NCBI GenBank assembly: GCA_964478415.1
Contig: CAYZII010000017.1
Span: 1 to 31,049 of the forward strand
Source: Sulfuricystis sp964478415
GTDB taxonomy: Bacteria > Pseudomonadota > Gammaproteobacteria > Burkholderiales > Rhodocyclaceae
Reading direction: 5' to 3'
DNA length: 31,049 bases
Under the pieces are notes generated by a model that was given only the letters and a program-made list of their open reading frames with translations, did no database searches and was not told the DNA's origin. This document shows positions 14,154-24,054 of this stretch, in pieces. Position 1 is the first letter of the stretch; every line of letters starts with the position of its first letter. The position numbers and the translations under genes were made by a program.

Positions 14154-15629
14154 CTACAGCGAGCGCAGCAGCGCGTAGGTACACAGCGAAACCAGCGCAT
14201 TCGGGAAAATTCCGAACAATGCGATTGCCGCGCCATTCACTGTGAGCAGGAAACGCATGTCGAGACCTGCCTGGAGGGGCGCTACGTCGGCCGGTGGGTC
14301 GAAGTAGATGTATTTGACGACACGCAGGTAGTAGAAAGCGCCTATTAGCGAGAACAACACTGCAAAGACCGCCACCCACAGATAACCAGCATCGATGACC
14401 GCGAGCAAGACCGAGAATTTCGCGAAGAAGCCGACGAAGAAAGGCACACCGGCCATCGAGAACATCACGGCCAGCATCACCGCCGCGAACAATGGACTGC
14501 GCTGGTTGAGACCTTTGAAGTCGTCGAGATGCTCGGCCTCGAAACCGGCGCGCGAAAGCAGCAGCAAGATGCCAAAGGCGCCGAGCGACATCAGCACATA
14601 GGCGACGACGTAATACATTGCAGAACTGTAGGCATTCAGCGCGAAATGCTTGTCTGGACCGACCACGCCGCTCATCAGAGCGAGCAGCAGGAAACCCATG
14701 TGCGAGATCGCCGAGTACGCCAGCATGCGCTTGATGTTGGTCTGGGCGATGGCCGCCAGGTTGCCGAGCGCGATCGATGCAACAGCGAGCAGCATCAGCA
14801 TGTTCTGCCAATGGTCGGCCAGCTCGAACAGTCCATAGACCAGCATGCGCATCGCCATCGCAAAGGCGGCTAGTTTCGGCGCCGAACCGATCAGGAGCGT
14901 GATTGGTGCCGGTGCGCCGTGATAGACGTCGGCTACCCACATGTGGAAGGGCACGGCACCGAGCTTGAAGGCCAGCCCGGCAACGATGAATACCAGGCCG
15001 AAGACCAACACCGTCTTATTGGCCACGCCCAGATGCAATGCCTGGGAGACACCGCCGATCTCCAGCGTGCCCGTCGCTCCATAGACCATCGACATGCCAT
15101 ACAGCAGCAGACCGGAAGCCAGCGCGCCGAGAACGAAGTATTTCATCGCCGCTTCGGTGGCGCGCGGCGAATCCCGATCCAGCGCAACGAGCGCATATAG
15201 CGCCAGCGACAGCAGCTCGAGACCGAGATAGATGGTCAGGAAACTCGCCGCGGAGATCATCACCATCATACCGAGCGTCGCAAACAGCACCAGCACGTAG
15301 TATTCACCCTTGTCGAGACCCCGCGCGGTCAGGTAATCGCGGCTATAGACGAGCACCACGATCACCGCGAGGTAGAGCAGGATCTTCAGGAAATCGCCGA
15401 GCAGGTCATCGACGAACATGTTGCTGAACGTCAGCACCACCTGGCCATCCATGGTCATGTAGGTGATCAGCAGACAACCGACCAGGGTGACGATCGTCAA
15501 TGCGCCGGTCAGCCAGCGCCGCGCCGGTGTTAGCAGCGCATCGAGGAGCAGGATGACGCAAGCCATCGCCGCCAGGAAGAGTTCCGCCGCAGCTGGATAG
15601 AGATCAGGCGTAACAAAATCGTTGAGCAT
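14154..15629 (-). CDS. nuoN: NADH-quinone oxidoreductase subunit N
   Basis: Antiporter-like proton-pumping subunit of complex I, 491 aa, in the inner membrane with about 14 predicted transmembrane helices. Conserved family segments include LYALVALDRDS near residue 145, FKLGAVPFHMWVADVYHGAP (proton channel lysine and the Trp-Asp pair) and NIKRMLAYSAISHMGF. It is the last subunit gene of the operon, 22 nt after nuoM. No rho-independent terminator is seen before the next gene. Confidence 0.97.
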   Translation of the reverse strand: MLNDFVTPDLYPAAAELFLAAMACVILLLDALLTPARRWLTGALTIVTLVGCLLITYMTMDGQVVLTFSNMFVDDLLGDFLKILLYLAVIVVLVYSRDYLTARGLDKGEYYVLVLFATLGMMVMISAASFLTIYLGLELLSLALYALVALDRDSPRATEAAMKYFVLGALASGLLLYGMSMVYGATGTLEIGGVSQALHLGVANKTVLVFGLVFIVAGLAFKLGAVPFHMWVADVYHGAPAPITLLIGSAPKLAAFAMAMRMLVYGLFELADHWQNMLMLLAVASIALGNLAAIAQTNIKRMLAYSAISHMGFLLLALMSGVVGPDKHFALNAYSSAMYYVVAYVLMSLGAFGILLLLSRAGFEAEHLDDFKGLNQRSPLFAAVMLAVMFSMAGVPFFVGFFAKFSVLLAVIDAGYLWVAVFAVLFSLIGAFYYLRVVKYIYFDPPADVAPLQAGLDMRFLLTVNGAAIALFGIFPNALVSLCTYALLRSL

Positions 15630-15651
15630 CTTTGTCTCGTCGCCAGGTTGA

Positions 15652-17124
15652 TCAGAGCTTGCTCACCGCGACGTGCTTGAGCAGGTTGTCCACGGACGCA
15701 TGCATCACTTCGGAAAACGGGAATGGATATACGCCCATGGCCAGCACGCAGAGTGCGAGTGCCGCCAGGACCAGGAACTCGCGCGCATCGATGTCGGCCA
15801 GCTCGGCAACATGCGCATTGCCGACCGGACCGAAGACCACGCGCTTGTACATCCAGAGGGTGTACGCGGCGCCGAGCACCAATGTCGTCGCTGCGGCAAA
15901 GCCGATCCAGAAGTTGTATTTGACCGCACCAAGGGCGACCATGAATTCGCCGACGAAACCGGAGGTCGCCGGTAGGCCGGCATTGGCCATCGCAAACAGC
16001 ATGAAGAAACCGGCGAACTTCGGCATGCGATGCACGATACCACCATAATCGGCGATCAGCCGCGAATGCATCCGGTCATACATCACACCGACGCAGAGGA
16101 ACATCGCAGCGGAAACGAAGCCGTGAGAAATCATCTGTACCAGCGCGCCTTCGAGGCCGATCTGGTTGAAGATGAAGAAGCCCAGCGTGACGAAACCCAT
16201 GTGCGAGATCGACGAATAGGCGATCAGCTTCTTCATGTCCGCCTGCACCAGTGCGACGAAACCGATGTAGATCACCGCGATCAGCGACAGGGTGATGATC
16301 AGCGGTGCGAAATAGTGGCTGGCATCCGGGGTGATCGGCAACGAAAAACGCAGAAAGCCGTAGGCGCCAAGCTTCAGCATGATCGCCGCCAGCACCACCG
16401 AGCCGCCGGTCGGCGCCTCGACGTGGGCATCCGGCAACCAGGTATGCACCGGCCACATCGGCACCTTGACGGCGAAGGCGGCCAGGAAAGCCAGGAACAG
16501 CAGCATCTGCGGCGTCATGCCAAGCTTCAGTTGATGCCAGTCGAGCAGATTGAAGCTACCGCCGGAGGCGAGGAACAGGTAGATCAATGCGATTAGCATC
16601 AACAGCGAACCGAGCAGCGTGTAGAGGAAGAACTTGAATGCCGCATAGACACGGTTCGGCCCGCCCCAGATGCCAATGATGATGTACATTGGGATCAGCG
16701 AGGCTTCAAAGAACACGTAGAACAGCACTGCATCGAGCGCACAGAAGATGCCGTTCATCACACCGGACATGATCAGGAAGGCGCCCATGTATTGCGCCAC
16801 CTTTTCCTTGATCACCTCCCAACCGGCAATCACGACGAGGATCGTGATGAAACTGTTGAGCAGGATGAACAGCACCGAAATGCCATCGACACCGAGAAAG
16901 TATTCGATGTTGAAGCGCGGTATCCATGGCCGCTGCTCGACGAACTGCATGCCGGCCTGGCTGACGTCGAAACCGAGATACAAAGGGATCGTCACGGCGA
17001 ATCCGGCAATGGCGGAGAGCAGCGCCGCCCAACGCGCCAGTTGGTGTGCATTGCCGGCGGCAAACACGACGAAGGCGCCGAGGATCGGTACCCAGATCGC
17101 CAAACTCAACAGGTATGAACTCAT
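15652..17124 (-). CDS. nuoM: NADH-quinone oxidoreductase subunit M
   Basis: Antiporter-like membrane subunit of complex I, 490 aa, about 14 helices. Visible conserved features are FFEASLIPMYIIIGIWGG (with the channel Glu), FAVKVPMWPVHTWLPDAHVEAPTGGSV split around the key Lys/His, and DMKKLIAYSSISHMGF. The final stretch near 470 (VYPFPFSEVMH) is typical. It starts 33 nt after nuoL on the same strand. Confidence 0.98.
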   Translation of the reverse strand: MSSYLLSLAIWVPILGAFVVFAAGNAHQLARWAALLSAIAGFAVTIPLYLGFDVSQAGMQFVEQRPWIPRFNIEYFLGVDGISVLFILLNSFITILVVIAGWEVIKEKVAQYMGAFLIMSGVMNGIFCALDAVLFYVFFEASLIPMYIIIGIWGGPNRVYAAFKFFLYTLLGSLLMLIALIYLFLASGGSFNLLDWHQLKLGMTPQMLLFLAFLAAFAVKVPMWPVHTWLPDAHVEAPTGGSVVLAAIMLKLGAYGFLRFSLPITPDASHYFAPLIITLSLIAVIYIGFVALVQADMKKLIAYSSISHMGFVTLGFFIFNQIGLEGALVQMISHGFVSAAMFLCVGVMYDRMHSRLIADYGGIVHRMPKFAGFFMLFAMANAGLPATSGFVGEFMVALGAVKYNFWIGFAAATTLVLGAAYTLWMYKRVVFGPVGNAHVAELADIDAREFLVLAALALCVLAMGVYPFPFSEVMHASVDNLLKHVAVSKL

Positions 17125-17157
17125 CAGCTTGGGTTCCAGTCGTTCGTCTCGTTCAGG

Positions 17158-19173
17158 TTAGGCGCGGTTCATCCACAGGGTCAGCAGCACGAACACGCCA
17201 ATGATCATCGAAAACGCGTATTGATAGATGTAACCGGACTGGATCAGGCGCACCGCGCTAGCGAGCCAACCCACCAGGCGCGCCGAGCCATTAACCGCCA
17301 CACCATCGATCAGCCTCTGATCACCGCCCTTCCAGAGCCAGCGACCAATGGCGCGCGCGCCGCCGGCGAAGAACCATTCGTTGAATTCGTCGAAGCCGTA
17401 TTTCTTTTCGAGGATGGTCGCCAGGATACCTGCCTTCTGCTTGATCAGCGCCGGTAGCTCCGGCCGCAGGATGTAGAGATACCAGGCCAGTGCGGCGCCG
17501 GAAAGAGCCAACCAGAACGGCAGGGTCGTCACGCCATGCGCGATCATCGCCCACACGCCGTGGAATTCCTCGGCCATCTTCGCCATGCCGGGATGCGCCG
17601 CGGCGTCGATGAAGATCGCGTTGCCGAACCAGCCGCCATAGAGCATCGTGCCGATCACCCAGCCGGAGCCAATCGCCGGTATTGCCAGCAGAATCAATGG
17701 GATCGTCACGACCTTGGGTGACTCATGGGGTTCATGGGCTGCGCCGTGACCGTGGCCATGACCGTGCGAACCATGAGCATGGGCCTTGCGGAAACGTTCC
17801 TTGCCGTGGAAAGCGAAGAACACCAGGCGGAACGAATACAGACCGCCGACGAAGACGGCCGCCAGTGCGCAGAAATAGGCGAAACCGGCGCCTGGAATGT
17901 TGGCAAGATGCACTGCCTCGATGATCGAGTCTTTCGAGAAGAAACCGGCAAACGGTGGGAGCCCGGCGTTGGCGATCGCGCCGATCAGCACCGCTGCATA
18001 GGTGATCGGCATATACTTGCGCAAGCCGCCCATCTTGCGCATGTCCTGCTCGTGATGCAGCGCAATGATCACCGAGCCGGCACCGAGGAACAGCACCGCC
18101 TTGAAAAAGGCATGGGTCATCAGATGGAAGATCGCTGCCGAGTAGGCCGAAGCGCCGAGCGCCATCGTCATGTAGCCGAGCTGTGACAGCGTCGAATAGG
18201 CGACCACGCGCTTGATGTCGGTCTGCACGATCGCGATCAGTGCCATGAACAGCGTGGTGATCGCACCGACGACGATCACCAGTGACAGCGCGGTGTTGGA
18301 CAGCTCGAACAGCGGCGACATGCGCGAAACCATGAAGATGCCCGCGGTGACCATCGTCGCGGCATGAATCAGGGCCGAGATCGGCGTCGGGCCCTCCATC
18401 GAATCGGGCAGCCAGACATGCAGCGGAAACTGCGCCGACTTGCCCATTGCACCGATGAACAGGCCGATGCAGATCGCGGTGATCAGCGGCCAGCCGGTGA
18501 CCTTTTCAGTCTGGGTGGCAAGGGTCGGGGCTTGAGAAAACACCGTCGCGTAATCGAGGCTGCCGGCATAGGCGGCGATCAGACCGATACCGAGCAGGAA
18601 ACCGAAATCGCCGACACGGTTGACGAGAAATGCTTTCAAATTCGCATACACGGCCGAGGGGCGCACCGCCCAGAAGCCGATCAACAGGTAGGAGACGAGA
18701 CCGACCGCTTCCCAGCCGAAAAAGAGCTGCACGAAGTTGTTGCTCATCACCAGCATCAGCATCGAGAAGGTGAACAGCGAGATGTAGGCAAAGAAGCGCT
18801 GATAGCTGTTCGTGCCGGCGCGGCTGTCGGCGGGCCAGTTTTCCTCGTCGTGCGCCATGTAGCCAATGGTGTAGATATGCACCATCAGCGAGACGAAGGT
18901 AACGACGATCATCATCACCGCGGTGAGCGGGTCGATCAGAAAGCCGATCGACAGCTTGAGCCCCCCCGATTCGAGCCAGGTATAGACATCGCCATAGAAG
19001 GTCTGCCCGGCCATCACGTCGCGGAAGATCAGCAGCGAGGCGAAAAACGAGATCGTCACGCCGAGGATCGTCACCGTATGGGCGCCCCGGCGACCAATGC
19101 TGCCACCGAACAGACCGGCGATGATTGCCCCGAGCAGCGGCGCCAGCGGCACGATGAGGTAGAGCAGTTTCAT
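17158..19173 (-). CDS. nuoL: NADH-quinone oxidoreductase subunit L
   Basis: Largest membrane subunit of complex I, 671 aa, with antiporter-like helices and the C-terminal lateral helix plus final anchor helix expected of NuoL. Motifs are FFGWEAVGLVSYLLIGFW, KSAQFPLHVWLPDSMEGPTPIS (split around channel Lys) and DIKRVVAYSTLSQLGYM. A histidine-rich loop spans residues 465-483 (eight His in 19 residues, alternating with Gly), between two helices and facing a membrane surface; such loops occur in some NuoL proteins, and metal binding is only a guess. Six nt separate it from nuoK. Confidence 0.98.
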   Translation of the reverse strand: MKLLYLIVPLAPLLGAIIAGLFGGSIGRRGAHTVTILGVTISFFASLLIFRDVMAGQTFYGDVYTWLESGGLKLSIGFLIDPLTAVMMIVVTFVSLMVHIYTIGYMAHDEENWPADSRAGTNSYQRFFAYISLFTFSMLMLVMSNNFVQLFFGWEAVGLVSYLLIGFWAVRPSAVYANLKAFLVNRVGDFGFLLGIGLIAAYAGSLDYATVFSQAPTLATQTEKVTGWPLITAICIGLFIGAMGKSAQFPLHVWLPDSMEGPTPISALIHAATMVTAGIFMVSRMSPLFELSNTALSLVIVVGAITTLFMALIAIVQTDIKRVVAYSTLSQLGYMTMALGASAYSAAIFHLMTHAFFKAVLFLGAGSVIIALHHEQDMRKMGGLRKYMPITYAAVLIGAIANAGLPPFAGFFSKDSIIEAVHLANIPGAGFAYFCALAAVFVGGLYSFRLVFFAFHGKERFRKAHAHGSHGHGHGHGAAHEPHESPKVVTIPLILLAIPAIGSGWVIGTMLYGGWFGNAIFIDAAAHPGMAKMAEEFHGVWAMIAHGVTTLPFWLALSGAALAWYLYILRPELPALIKQKAGILATILEKKYGFDEFNEWFFAGGARAIGRWLWKGGDQRLIDGVAVNGSARLVGWLASAVRLIQSGYIYQYAFSMIIGVFVLLTLWMNRA

Positions 19174-19179
19174 TTCGCC

Positions 19180-19497
19180 TTATCCCTTCAGGCTGTCGAG
19201 ATCATCGACGTGAATTGTCGACAAGTTACGGAACAACACGACGAGAATGGCCAGGCCAATCGCGGATTCCGCCGCGGCGACGGTGAGGATGAAAAACACC
19301 ACGAGCTGCCCGGCCAGATCATTCAGATAATGGGAAAAGGCGACGAAATTCAGATTCACCGCCAACAGCATCAGTTCGATCGCCATCAGCAGCACGATCA
19401 GATTCTTACGGTTCAGGAAGATGCCCACGACACTGATCGCGAAAAGAATCGCCGCCAGGATCAGATAATGCGAGAGCGAGAGATTGGCGAAGCTCAT
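19180..19497 (-). CDS. nuoK: NADH-quinone oxidoreductase subunit K
   Basis: Small MrpC-like membrane subunit, 105 aa, three transmembrane helices. The conserved glutamates of the proton path lie in LLMAIELMLLAVNLNF and AAAESAIGLA. The ATG overlaps the nuoJ stop by 4 nt (ATGA), giving translational coupling. Confidence 0.98.
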   Translation of the reverse strand: MSFANLSLSHYLILAAILFAISVVGIFLNRKNLIVLLMAIELMLLAVNLNFVAFSHYLNDLAGQLVVFFILTVAAAESAIGLAILVVLFRNLSTIHVDDLDSLKG

Positions 19498-20135
19498 TGA
19501 CCGCCCTCCTTCGTGTCGGCGTTGGCTGCTACGGGCGTCTCACGCTCCGCGGGCATGTGCACCAGACGCACGCGATCTTCGCGCCGGATATGGATCTGCG
19601 CCGAGGGTTTCTGGTACTTGCTGTCCTTGCGGCGACGCAAAGTGAGGTGCACCGCGGCGATGATGCCCACCAGCAGGACCACCGAAGCCAGTTCGAAGGG
19701 ATAGACATATTCGGTGTAGAGCAGCCGCCCCAGCTCGCGCGTGTTGCTGTGGCCGGCAGGCAGGTTCTGGCCGGGCAATGCTTCCACGCCGAAATATTTG
19801 CCGGCCAGCACCAGGCTCATTTCGACCACCATCAACACGCCGATCAGCGCGCCGAGCGGCAGATAGCTCCAGAAACGATGTCGCAGCCGCTCGAGATCGA
19901 TGTCGAGCATCATGACGACGAACAGGAACAACACCATCACCGCGCCGACATAGACCATGACCAGCAGAATGGCGAGGAATTCGGCCTGCAGCAGCATCCA
20001 CAGCCCGGCCGCGTTGAAGAAAGCCAGCACCAGGTAGAGCGCGGCATGGACCGGGTTGCGCGCTGTGATCACCCGCAGCGCGGCGAAAAGCATGATCGCC
20101 GCGAACAGGTAGAAGAGGAAGGTCTTGAATTCCAT
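19494..20135 (-). CDS. nuoJ: NADH-quinone oxidoreductase subunit J
   Basis: Membrane subunit of complex I with five helices in the first 165 residues. ARNPVHAALYLVLAFFNAAGLW and MVYVGAVMVLFLFVVMM hold the conserved helix 3 residues. It has 213 aa, because a hydrophilic C-terminal tail of about 45 residues (from about 166) follows the last helix; it is charged, with no evident domain, as in some betaproteobacterial NuoJ. Nine nt separate it from nuoI. Confidence 0.97.
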   Translation of the reverse strand: MEFKTFLFYLFAAIMLFAALRVITARNPVHAALYLVLAFFNAAGLWMLLQAEFLAILLVMVYVGAVMVLFLFVVMMLDIDLERLRHRFWSYLPLGALIGVLMVVEMSLVLAGKYFGVEALPGQNLPAGHSNTRELGRLLYTEYVYPFELASVVLLVGIIAAVHLTLRRRKDSKYQKPSAQIHIRREDRVRLVHMPAERETPVAANADTKEGGQ

Positions 20136-20144
20136 GGCCGCGAA

Positions 20145-20633
20145 TTATCGATAGGGCGCATCGAGCTGACGGCGCCGCGCGATCTCCTGCTCGTAACGGT
20201 CGCCATTTGCCAGCAGCATCTGTTTGGTGTAGTAGAGGTCGCCGCGCGTCTCGCCGTGATATTCGAAGATGTGCGTTTCGACGATCGCATCGACCGGACA
20301 GGCTTCTTCACAGAAGCCGCAGAAAATGCACTTGGTCAGGTCGATGTCATAGCGCGTGGTGCGCCGTGAGCCGTCCGGCCGCTCGGCGGATTCGATCGTG
20401 ATCGCCATCGCCGGGCAGATCGCCTCGCAGAGCTTGCAGGCGATGCAACGCTCCTCGCCGTTCGGATAGCGGCGCAGCGCATGCAGGCCGCGGAAGCGAA
20501 AACCCTGCGGCGTCTTTTCATCCGGATACTGGACGGTGATCTTGCGGGCGAATAGATAGCGCCCGGTCAGCGCCATGCCAGCAAGAAAATCTTTGAGAAG
20601 AAAACCGCCGAGGAAGTCTTTGAGCGCGCCCAT
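20145..20633 (-). CDS. nuoI: NADH-quinone oxidoreductase subunit I
   Basis: Peripheral-arm ferredoxin-like subunit carrying clusters N6a and N6b. Two CxxCxxCxxxCP motifs are present: C63, C66, C69, C73 and C102, C105, C108, C112. The frame opens at 20702, inside nuoH, but the ATG at 20633 (MGALKDFLGG) gives the normal 162 aa, follows the nuoH stop by 5 nt and has GGAG about 9 nt upstream, so it is chosen. Confidence 0.97.
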   Translation of the reverse strand: MGALKDFLGGFLLKDFLAGMALTGRYLFARKITVQYPDEKTPQGFRFRGLHALRRYPNGEERCIACKLCEAICPAMAITIESAERPDGSRRTTRYDIDLTKCIFCGFCEEACPVDAIVETHIFEYHGETRGDLYYTKQMLLANGDRYEQEIARRRQLDAPYR

Positions 20634-20638
20634 CTGCG

Positions 20639-21715
20639 TCAGCTCCAGATATTGAAGGGTGACATCATCCAGATGCCGACGACGAGGATCCAGACGATAC
20701 ACCAGGGGATGAACACCTTCCAGCCCAGACGCATGATTTGGTCATAGCGGTAGCGCGGGAAGGAAGCGCGGAACCAGAGGAACAGGAACAGCAGGAAGGA
20801 AATCTTCAGCACCAGCCAGCCCAGGCCATCGGGCAGGAAACCCACCGGGGAAAGCCAGCCGCCGAGGAAGAAGATCGACGTCAGCGCCGAGATCAGGATC
20901 ATGTTGCCGTATTCGGCGAGGAAGAACAGCGCGAAGGCCATGCCGGAATATTCGACCATGTGGCCAGCGACGATTTCCGATTCGCCCTCGACGACGTCGA
21001 AGGGCGCCCGGTTCGTCTCGGCGACGCCAGAGACCAGATAGATCACGAACATCGGCAGCAGCGGCAGCCAGTTCCAGGACAGGAAATCCAGTCCCATCTC
21101 GGCAAAACGGCCTTTCTGCTGGGCAGCGACGATGTCGCCCAGGTTGAGACTGTTCGATACCATCAGCACGGTGATCAGCGCCATGCCCATCGGCAACTCG
21201 TAGGAAATCATCTGCGCCCCGGCACGCATCGCGCCGAGGAAGGCATATTTCGAATTCGAAGCCCAGCCGGAGACGATGATGCCATAGATGCCCAGCGAGC
21301 TGACCGCGAGAAGGTACAGGACGCCCGCATCGATGTTCGCAATCACCTTGCCATCGTCGAAAGGCACCACCGCCCAAGCCACCAGCGCCGGCGCGAGCGC
21401 CAGGATCGGGCCGGTGAAGTACAAGGCCTTGTCGGCTTTCGAAGGGGTGACGATTTCCTTGAACACCAGCTTGAAGGCATCGGCGATCGGCTGCAGCAGG
21501 CCGACCGGGCCGACGCGGTTCGGGCCGATGCGCACATGCATGTAGGCGATCACCTTGCGCTCGAAATAGGGCAGATACGCCACCGCCACGACCACGGGCA
21601 CCAGCACCGCGACGATCTTGAGGAGCGCCCAGATCAGTGGCCAGACGGGTTCGACGGTTGGCCAGGCACTGCCCAAGGCGGATTGGAAGAATTGCAGGAA
21701 CTGGGCTTCCATCAT
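20639..21715 (-). CDS. nuoH: NADH-quinone oxidoreductase subunit H
   Basis: Membrane subunit at the quinone-binding junction, 358 aa with eight predicted helices. Conserved cytoplasmic loops are visible: YFERKVIAYMHVRIGPNRVGP, PFDVVEGESEIVAGHMVEYSG (split around the acidic quinone-site residues) and WFRASFPRYRYDQIM. The ATG at 21715 overlaps the nuoG stop by 4 nt, with GGAG 5 nt upstream; a second ATG follows immediately and could also be used. Confidence 0.97.
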   Translation of the reverse strand: MMEAQFLQFFQSALGSAWPTVEPVWPLIWALLKIVAVLVPVVVAVAYLPYFERKVIAYMHVRIGPNRVGPVGLLQPIADAFKLVFKEIVTPSKADKALYFTGPILALAPALVAWAVVPFDDGKVIANIDAGVLYLLAVSSLGIYGIIVSGWASNSKYAFLGAMRAGAQMISYELPMGMALITVLMVSNSLNLGDIVAAQQKGRFAEMGLDFLSWNWLPLLPMFVIYLVSGVAETNRAPFDVVEGESEIVAGHMVEYSGMAFALFFLAEYGNMILISALTSIFFLGGWLSPVGFLPDGLGWLVLKISFLLFLFLWFRASFPRYRYDQIMRLGWKVFIPWCIVWILVVGIWMMSPFNIWS

Positions 21716-24054
21716 GCAGGCTCCAGGTTCACGCTGCCAAACATTGCGCCGACGCCCAACGTCGCGGGATGAGCGGCGGAGATGCGTACACAGTCACCGG
21801 GAACGCCTTCATCGAGCTGAGCGATGAGTTCGACCGGCGTCCCGCTGATTTTGACAGAGGCACCCGCCGTAATACCGAGCTTCGCCAGTGTCGCGGCATT
21901 CATGCGTGCCGTGGGCTTGGACGCATCATGGGTCGCCTGCAGGCTCGGCGCACGGCGCACGAGCGGATCGGCGAAGTAGATCGGCACATCGGCGATGCGC
22001 TGCAAGCCTTGATGGGCCACTGGGGCAAGAGTGAGCGGCGCCGGCGCGACGGTGTTGTCGAGCCCCGGGATGAACTCCACCTTGCCGCCCAGCACCGCAT
22101 CCCGCACCTGCTCGGAACTTTCCTGGTCGAAATCCGGCAGTTCGAGCAGATTGCCGAGCACGCGCAGCACCTTCCAAGCGGGACGCGTCTCGCCCCGGGG
22201 TTTGCAGACAGCATAAAAGCTCTGCGCCCTGCCCTCGGTGTTGACGAAGGTGCCGGAGGTCTCAGTAAAAGGTGCGACCGGCAGCAGGCAGTCGGCGTAT
22301 TCGAGTACGGCTGCCGATTTGAATGGCGTGAGCACGATCACGCTCTCGGCCTGGGCGAGCGCAGCGAACGCAGCGGCGCCATCGGCGCAGTCGAGCTCCG
22401 GTTCGGCCCCGAGCACGAGATAGCCGCGTCGCGGCTCACCGATGAGCCGTGCGGCATTCAAACCGCCTTGACGCGGATGGGCGCCGGCCAGATAGCCGCC
22501 GACGCTGTTGGCCGCTTCGCCCAGGAAACCGAATCGCGCGCCGAGCAATGCAGCGAGCTGCTGGGCGAGGCGGTGCAAGGTCGCGGCCTGCGGATGCTGC
22601 TGGGCAAAATTGCCGAGCAGAATTCCGATATTCTTGCCCGAGACGAGACTCGCGGCAATGCGCTGTGCCGTCTCGCCAACGCCGAGTTTCGACAGTGCGT
22701 CAACCAGTGTCGGATCGAGCGGTGCATGCTTCAAGTCGGCGACAGCCTTCACGACTTCGGCAAGCAGCGCAGGCAGTTGCGCCGGTGGGACGATCGCCTT
22801 GGCGAAGAGCTTGATGAACAGCTCGTCGTCGCTGCTATGCAAAAGGGAAATCTCGGCGCCCTTCTTCGCGCTCTGGCGCAGGCGCTGGGCGATCAGTGGA
22901 TGATCCTTGCGTAAGAAACTGCCGACCACCAGGACGCGGTCGAGGGTGCCGATCTCGGCAATGCGCATGCCCAGCCAGGGTATGCCGGCACGCTGGCCAT
23001 CGAGGCTGAAGTCGCTGTGGCGCAGGCGGAAATCGATGTTGTCCGAGCCCAGGCCGCGCATGAGTCTGGCTGCCAGCGCCATCTCCTCGAGGGTTGCATG
23101 CGGGCTGATCAGTGCGCCGAGCGCATCCGCGCCATGCTGGCGGGCAATGTCACGCAGTGCATGCGAGGCATAGTCGAGCGCGACGTTCCATGCCACCTCG
23201 CGCCACTGGCCGCCTTGCTTGACCATCGGCCGCATCAAGCGCTCTTCGCAGTTGAGCGCTTCGTAAGAAAAACGATCTTTGTCGGACAGCCAGCATTCGT
23301 TGATCGCTTCGTTTTCGCACGGCAACACGCGTTTCACCCGATCGTGCAGCGTTTGCACGATCAGGTTGCTGCCCAGCCCATCGTGCGGGCTGACCGATTT
23401 ACGCCGCGAGAGCTCCCAGGCACGCGCCGAGAACCGGAACGGTTTCGAAGTCAGCGCACCGACCGGACACAGATCGATCACATTGCCGGAAAGCTCGGAA
23501 TCGAGCGTCTTGTCCAGGAAAGGCATGATCTCGGCACGATCGCCGCGGTAAGCCTGGCCAAGCTCCATGTAGCCGGCGATTTCCTGCGTGAAGCGCACGC
23601 AGCGCGTGCAGTTGATGCAACGCGTCATGTCGGTGGCGACGAGCGGCCCGAGCTCCTTGTTGGCGACGACGCGCTTTTCCTCCTGGAAACGGGCGCGCCC
23701 GGCACCATAACCGACCGCCAGATCCTGCAATTGACATTCGCCACCCTGATCGCAGATCGGACAGTCGAGCGGGTGATTGATGAGCAGGAATTCCATCACT
23801 GCGCGCTGCGCGTTTATGGCCAGCGGCGAATGCGTAAACACCTTCATACCTTCCGCGACGATGGTGGCGCAAGCCGGCATCGGCTTCGGCGCCTTCTCGA
23901 TCTGCACCAGGCACATACGGCAATTGGCAGCGATCGAAAGTTTCTTGTGATAACAGAAATGCGGGATGTAGATCCCTGCCGCACGCGCAGCTTCGAACAC
24001 CGTCGTCCCTGGGGCGACCTGCAACGGCTTGCCGTCGATTTCGATGTTCAGCAT
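21712..24054 (-). CDS. nuoG: NADH-quinone oxidoreductase subunit G
   Basis: Large peripheral-arm subunit, 780 aa. It holds the [2Fe-2S] N1b site (C34, C45, C48, C62), cluster N5 (H94, C98, C101, C107) and cluster N4 (C146, C149, C152, C196). The additional N7 cysteine group of the E. coli and Thermus proteins is absent; the equivalent region reads KSVSPHDGLGSN. A molybdopterin-oxidoreductase-like domain without cofactor follows to the end. The frame opens at 24123 but MLNIEIDGKPL at 24054 is the family start and overlaps the nuoF end by 7 nt. Confidence 0.97.
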   Translation of the reverse strand: MLNIEIDGKPLQVAPGTTVFEAARAAGIYIPHFCYHKKLSIAANCRMCLVQIEKAPKPMPACATIVAEGMKVFTHSPLAINAQRAVMEFLLINHPLDCPICDQGGECQLQDLAVGYGAGRARFQEEKRVVANKELGPLVATDMTRCINCTRCVRFTQEIAGYMELGQAYRGDRAEIMPFLDKTLDSELSGNVIDLCPVGALTSKPFRFSARAWELSRRKSVSPHDGLGSNLIVQTLHDRVKRVLPCENEAINECWLSDKDRFSYEALNCEERLMRPMVKQGGQWREVAWNVALDYASHALRDIARQHGADALGALISPHATLEEMALAARLMRGLGSDNIDFRLRHSDFSLDGQRAGIPWLGMRIAEIGTLDRVLVVGSFLRKDHPLIAQRLRQSAKKGAEISLLHSSDDELFIKLFAKAIVPPAQLPALLAEVVKAVADLKHAPLDPTLVDALSKLGVGETAQRIAASLVSGKNIGILLGNFAQQHPQAATLHRLAQQLAALLGARFGFLGEAANSVGGYLAGAHPRQGGLNAARLIGEPRRGYLVLGAEPELDCADGAAAFAALAQAESVIVLTPFKSAAVLEYADCLLPVAPFTETSGTFVNTEGRAQSFYAVCKPRGETRPAWKVLRVLGNLLELPDFDQESSEQVRDAVLGGKVEFIPGLDNTVAPAPLTLAPVAHQGLQRIADVPIYFADPLVRRAPSLQATHDASKPTARMNAATLAKLGITAGASVKISGTPVELIAQLDEGVPGDCVRISAAHPATLGVGAMFGSVNLEPA

